Source: Gorsachius magnificus (taxonomy: Eukaryota > Chordata > Aves > Pelecaniformes > Ardeidae). Taken from it: a DNA stretch of 64,000 nucleotides. Below, one piece after another: positions 58,201 to 64,000 of this stretch (position 1 is the stretch's first letter; every line of letters starts with the position of its first letter). The translations under genes were made by a program, and so were the position numbers. The notes under the pieces were generated by a model, which saw only the letters and a list, made by a program, of their open reading frames with translations, was not told the origin of the DNA and did not search any database. The stretch covers positions 3,394,610-3,458,609 of the forward strand of contig CM067095.1 of the NCBI GenBank assembly GCA_034008185.1, read 5' to 3'.

Positions 58201-61200
58201 GATGCAGCTGCGATGGAGCAGATGCACAGAGCCCCGGGGGTTGACACAAACCAAGGCTGCGCAGTCACTGCCACCCCCTGCAAGCCCCTACCAGGAGGTA
58301 ACGTGCCCCAGAGAGCACCCACTGCCCTGTTTGGGAGCCACAGAGGGGCAGGAGGTGGCACTGGTCCTCTGGCACTCCTGCAAGAGCATCCTGCTCCTGC
58401 GGACGGAGCAGAGCAGCAGGTCTCTCTGCAGCTCTGATGAGGAGCGGGCACCTGGAGAGCAATTTCAGCCTCTCCATGTTAAGGGTAATTTCACGTGCAG
58501 ATACACAAGCACCTGATTTCCATACAAAAAGTTCCTTTTAACTTCAGATTTGGCAGGATCCTTTCAGGCCAGAGGAAATTATTCCTAAGGGCCTGGAAGC
58601 AAAGCAGCAGAGCTCTCCCAGGCCCCATGCCTGCAGCTTGCCCCTCCTGCCTGCTGGGATGCTCAGGGCGGTGGGAAGGCTCCGACAGGCTTCCAGCTCC
58701 TGTCCAGAGCTCCGGCAAAAGCTGAGCCCCGCGTCGCCCCCTGCTCGGAGGGCACCCAGCCCACTGGCAGAAGGTGCAGGTGCCTGGGGTGAGATGAGCA
58801 GCCGAGATCCGCGACACAGCCCACACGCTGCAGGCACAGCAGGCAACCCTGCCTGCCTCCTGGGTGCCCTGCTGGTGGTCCCCTGCCTCATGAAGGGACT
58901 CGGTGCCCTTCCCCGCTAGCCAAGGTAGTCTTCAGAGCTGGGGGATAAAAACCAAATGAATAACCAAAGACCAGCAAGGGTGCTACAAAATGGGGCGGCA
59001 GAAATGCCCTCCTCCAGCTCATCACAGTTCTCTGCAGCCCCGGTGCTGCCCCGGCAGCAGCACAGACCCCCTCTTGGCAGCCAACTGCTCCGCTCTGGAG
59101 CCCATGCCATTAACAAAACCCAGCCAGGGCGGGAGCGGAGAAACCCCACCACCACGCCTGCAGCGGCGAAACGGGTTGAACGGGCTCCACCCTCCGCACG
59201 TCCCACCGCGGGCCATCTTGTGAAACCGGCTCAAGGAGCTCGGGCACCTCGCTGCGGACGGCGGGGCTGGCTTTCGGCAGGGCTGGCACCGCAGCCCTCG
59301 CCGGGGCACCTCCTCCTGCCACGCACAGCCCTTCGCCGCCCGTCCCCAGCCCCATCCTCAGGGAAAACCAACACGGGGCTGCTCTGTGGGGAAAGGTCTC
59401 ATAGAGATTGGGGAGGGCTGTATACACGGCACAGCCACCTCCCCAAACCAGACTGCCAGAGGATTACCCGCATTTTGGTTAGAAGGGAAAAAATCACGTC
59501 CTGTGTACACGCCAGCCCTCCTCTGAGAGCGTCCATCGGCTGCGCTGGGGCCAGGGGCCCTGGAAGGTCTCCTACCCGATAGGGACAAGGCCAGAGGGGG
59601 ACACAGGGGTTCAGCGTGTCCATCAGTAAATACACACGTGGCAGCTTTCGTCACGGGAGCACGCTAAGGCCAGGCTGGCAAAAGTCTGGTCCCCCCCTGA
59701 GGATACACAGAACGACAAACATGAAACGCACCTCTCTGTGTTCCGTGCCATCGGGTGGGTAAATAGCCCCGTGCAAACAGCACTGTAGATAATGCTGTAG
59801 ATGGGATGGAGTAATTTGTCCCTAATCTTACTGGAACTGTCCTGGTTCAACAGGCCATCCTTTCACAAACTGCTCATTCATCTCCCCTTTGCATTTACTT
59901 CTCAGTGGGCCAATATTGCAAGAAACCATTACTGTATTTTAAACTTCTTGGCCGTGAGTATGATGGCAAAAGCCATTTATTTCCCTTTGCTCACAGTCAC
60001 AGCATCATCTGCCTTCGGTGCTGACTCCACCTTTGGGGACTGTCAAGTCCCCCATCCTGGCTCAACTCACCTTCTCCCTGCTGCCCTGTGTACCCCAAGG
60101 TCCTGGCTCCGCCACCGTGAGCTGGCTCCCAGCCAACCCATCACCCCACTTCAGTCACCTCCTTTAAGTGTCCAAAAATATTTCAAAAGACAGGCAACAG
60201 AGAGCCAACGTCAGAGCCCAGGGCTGCTGGACGCCTTCCCCAGCATAGCCCCGTAGCTGGATGAAGGAGCCACTGCCGGGACTGAGGCTTCCCCGGGGAC
60301 AGGCTCTGGTCCCCCGGCCACCAGCACAGGGGAACGACTGCTGTACCAGGCACTGGAGCACAGGGAGAGAGAAGAGACGGCAACAAAAAAAATCAGCCCT
60401 TTCTGTCAGAAGGTGACCCGAGACCTGGGGGGGCAAGCACAGGGTCACCACCGCCCGGGCAGTGCAGGGAGGCTGCATTGGCATGCACCGCACAAGGCCG
60501 AGGGAGACGAGAGATGCTGCAACATCCCTGAGCTGTCAGCCTGCAGTGCTCATCGCCTCCGGGAAGATGGATGGCTCCTTCCGATCGTTTACATCAAGCC
60601 AGAGAAAATGGTCGCCTGCAGAATGTCAAGCAGAGCATCAGGCATGTGAAAACCTCAGAAACTCACATTTCAAAGCCCAGGGTTAACCCCAGCTCACACA
60701 GAATTCATTCAGATCGAAGAAGCTGGGCACCCCGATGTGGTTTCCCAGTCCAGGGGTCAACAGCCTCCTCCCACCAGAAGCCTCAGGGCCGCTCCAGGTT
60801 TCCGCAGCAGCTGCATCCACGAGGGCTCACAGGCAGGCGAGGACGCGCTCACGGCCAGCGTGCTCCTTGTGCCCCGCTCCCCAGACAGACACCAGCCAGG
60901 AGGGGCAACCCCGGGGGAAACCACGGCCAGGCGCCACGCAGCAAGGCCCAACAGACCTGGCACAGCTGGTTTCCTCCCAGCCCACCAAGCCTCCCCCGTG
61001 GCCGCGTTCAGCCCACCACCCAGCTCAGCACCCAGGGGGGAACATTCCCTACTCTGCTGTGAGCACCAGGCATCCATCTAAAAGCCAGGGAGCGTGCTGG
61101 ACCACGGCCATTACCAGCAGCACAACCTCCCTCCCACCCTCCCACAAGGGCTATGTCCCTGGAAGCCCAGGAGGTCTTGGGACTTTGGGGAAAGATGTCG

Positions 61201-64000
61201 TATTCCACAAGAAGCAGCTTTCACACCCAGTCCCTGACTCCTCTCCTCTGTAGGTACAGCATTTCCTAAGAAAGATCATATCAAGACATGAACAAAGAGG
61301 AAACTGAAGTTCTAATTACTGCTTTGTTCCTCATGCGACCCTGGGCTCCCTGCTAAAGGCGTGCTTCTCGCCTGCTCTGTCCCCCTGCAGAGTCCCTCTC
61401 CTGCCCACTGGACCCTGATGCATGTTGCTGCTGTTTCCCAGCGGTACTCAACGTTTGTAGCGAACATCAGAGCAACAGCCATGACCACTGTGAGCTCTTT
61501 CCAAATCAAGCGCCATGTAGGACAGCATCCAGGCGTCCTGCCTCCCCGACCAGGCAGGATCAGGCGTAGGCAGGAACAACAACTGTGCACCAGCCCCCGG
61601 GAGAGCAGAGGTACCATGCAAAGAGCAAGGCAGCAGACCCCAGGTTTCAAAGCTGGCTAAAAACAGAGTTAAGACTATACTTAACTCTGGGTAGGGCAGG
61701 CCAAGCCTTTCATTAAATGGCCGCTGCTAACCAGGAGCAAAGTTCTCAGGAGGCGGGCAGGGGAACAAGGGCTTGTCTGCAAAATGGCGAGGGTCATTTG
61801 CTCTGGGCTCTAAATAGCCCACTGCAGGCTGGCTCGAGCTGACCTAACAGCCCTCCGGTGCCTGAAAACCCAGCAAGGAGCCCTCCAGGGCAAGAGGGGT
61901 GGCCACCTCTGCCAGCCCTGCAGTCAGCGCCCCCGCCTCACCGCACGCTGCCTTTATCTCGAGCTCTCCGCTTGGCCACCGCAGCACAGCCCCACTTGGC
62001 CACCACAGCACAGCCCCGTGCTGGGAGCTGCACAGCGGACAAGCAGCACCCGACCCTGCAGGAGGGACAGGAGCCTGGCGGGCTCAAGGGTTTGTTTGGA
62101 AACCACGGCACAGAAACTGAAAGTGGGCTGTGGGGAGGCTGGAGAGACGGCTGGCCTCCTGGGACTGCCTGCTAACAGGGTATTACCCATCAGAAGAGAC
62201 ACGAGCTGGCCCTCAAACTGTCTCATGAGTTCACAACAAGATTATGCCAGCTTTACAACAGGTAACTGAGCCAGCAGACGCGTTAGAAAGACACAGATAA
62301 AATCCACTTCAGCATAAAGCCTGCATATTTACCAGTCTTTTAACCAAGTTTAAATTAAGCCACGTTATGCCAAAGCTTAGTGTCCTACAGCCATGCCACT
62401 TCTGACCCAGTGCCAGGTCCCCCAAACCCACTTTGTACCATCAGTTTGGAGCCTGGGGGGCTCTTCCCCTTGCAAAGGGGGTGTCAGGGTTGAACAGCGG
62501 CAGGGACCCACACCCACTCAGCTCTGCCCTCTCTGGAAGCCCAGTTTGTACCCACCACCCCCAAGACCAACTCCTGGCAGTGACACCCACCCAACTGGCC
62601 AGGACAGCCAAGCTGCCATCATGTGCTCAAGCCACGCATGGGGATGCAGCCCCGGCACAGCCCGTGTGGTCACAGCAAGGTGAAGTGCTGCCCTGGCACG
62701 CATCAACTGCTTGGACAAATGAGAGCGCATTAGCAAATTAATTTTTAACTTTGCATTTGTCTGTTGTGACAACTGAAGGAGAAGAGCTCTCGGCAGCCAG
62801 AGCTTCACTCGCATCTCTTCAGAAGAGCCATCCCCAGCCTGCTCAGGTCTGTGCCTCCCTGGCAGAAGGATCTCAATTAAACACAGGGTCTGGGAGCAGA
62901 CCTGCATCCAGGGCAGGATGATGGCTGCTTATTTAACTCCACCAGTACACGGCAGATGAAGCACAGCTCAGTAGGAATGGTCCATCTTGAACACCTCCAG
63001 CTCTCCAGAAGGCTGAGCTTTGGAGCACACACCCCTGTCGTGCAAACAGATGTCAGATGAGAAACCCTGAGAGCATCAGCAAACCCCTTCAAAAGTCAGC
63101 AGAGACAGCCACAAATGGCACTGCGTGTCCCCAGCAAGGGGCTGGAAGGCTGCGCAGACCGGGACGCGAGGAGTTAACAGCAGCTTTCTCCCATGCCTGT
63201 GGTTCTCTAATACAATTAGATACCACTGAGGCTCGGCTGGACTTCTGCCCATCAACCAATTACTCTGATTTGCAGCATTGGAGGAGAAGACTAGCATCTC
63301 AACAGGGTCCTTCTTCCACCTCTGCAGCCTCACGTGGACCCAGAAGGGCTCCTTCAAGCGGGGGCACGTGGAGCTCTGTGCTATGTTGCCCAACCTGACA
63401 CCCAGCAGAGGCCACAAGCACCATGTCCCTTCCTTCACACCAGAACAGCTTCCAGGCACACCCATGGCAACTTTCCTGGCAGAGAGAGCAGGGCAAGTCT
63501 GCTGCAGCCTCTTCCAGAGCGTGCCGATAAGCCATCTACAGCTGATGATCCCCGATTACGGACCTATGCAGGGGCCGTGAAAGTCTCCTGGCACACTGGC
63601 CCAGGCAGCGACAACCCGACGCACCGTGCATGGACAGTGAGTTGGGCAAGACTGGGAAGGCTGGATGGGGAACCAACTGCCTGTCTTTCCCATCCTAAGC
63701 TTGGATTAAATCCCATGTGAAAGCCCTCTAAATAAAGGGGGATAAGAAGAGGCCTTGAACTAACAACCCACTTTGAGGGGGTGGCAGCACAAGTCTTGAG
63801 ACCCCCGAGGAGCACAAAGCTCTGGAGGAGCCTTGCCCTCACCAAAGGTCTCATTGAAATGACAAGGCACCCTCTTGTCTGGCAGCAGCGGCTTCCTCCT
63901 CCTCATGCCCCAGCAGGGGAGACTGAGTGATGGCACAGACCCCTCCAGGCGAGGTAACACTGGGAGGCCTCCTCACCCTTTGCAGCTCCAGCGCTCGCAT
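55260..64000. other. Right flank, no supported gene
   Basis: About 8.7 kb of GC-rich single-copy-looking DNA. The longest frame (55259-56239, plus, 326 codons) is proline/serine-rich without a domain. No clathrin heavy-chain repeats (CLTCL1 is next in human) and no CR1 or LTR were recognised. Small items: an octamer ATGCAAAT at 57460-57467, a perfect 10-base inverted repeat at 61664-61689, and an AT-richer patch at about 59780-60000. Confidence 0.45.
61664..61689. repeat. Perfect hyphenated palindrome
   Basis: CAGAGTTAAG, six-base spacer ACTATA, then CTTAACTCTG: 10-base arms with no mismatch. Confidence 0.95.

Noticed and set aside
1..64000. tRNA, rRNA or microRNA genes
   Set aside because: No tRNA A/B boxes with a cloverleaf, no rRNA segments and no convincing long hairpins were recognised by eye; a covariance-model scan would be needed to be certain.

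Overview
The window is vertebrate nuclear DNA and almost certainly avian. It carries several 5'-truncated CR1 LINE fragments with the short octamer-like 3' repeat typical of birds. It also has a solo LTR of the type common in neoavian genomes, GC-rich compact genes with short introns, and strong CpG islands, as on a small chromosome. Gene content and order match the human 22q11.21 / bird chr15-type block DGCR2 - TSSK2/ESS2 - GSC2 - SLC25A1. The species cannot be fixed from the sequence; a non-galliform bird is my inference.

Layout. 1-3661: start of DGCR2 (minus) with its CpG island; the rest of that gene lies left of the window. 4.1-10.6 kb: no gene seen. 10793-11764: intronless TSSK2 (plus), tail to tail with ESS2 (minus, 10 exons, 12759-22316), which holds a CR1 piece and a solo LTR in introns. 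22.6-23.8 kb: a 1.1 kb CR1 with reverse-transcriptase remnants. 24632-26863: GSC2 (minus, 3 exons, K50 homeodomain). 26.9-30.5 kb: non-coding, with several TAATCC motifs. 30912-44560: a large gene of about 31 exons (plus) encoding a THADA-like (DUF2428/TRM732-type) HEAT-repeat protein of about 1,800 residues. 45494-46371: a Myb/SANT-like DNA-binding protein gene (plus). 47641-50002: a secreted somatomedin-B/thrombospondin-1 protein gene (minus, 5 exons, SBSPON-like). 51645-54840: SLC25A1, the mitochondrial citrate carrier (minus). 54.8-64 kb: GC-rich sequence with no gene I can support.

The genes do not form one pathway. TSSK2 is a testis kinase, ESS2 a spliceosome factor, GSC2 a homeodomain repressor, the THADA-like protein probably a tRNA-methyltransferase partner, and SLC25A1 exports citrate from mitochondria. 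The two most unusual points are these. First, three genes (THADA-like, SANT, SBSPON-like) lie between GSC2 and SLC25A1, which are neighbours in human. Second, conserved reading frames are broken by single-base indels in many GC-rich exons, mostly one missing base, while splice sites are intact and I found no substitution-type stop codon. That pattern points to assembly errors rather than gene decay, but it needs checking.
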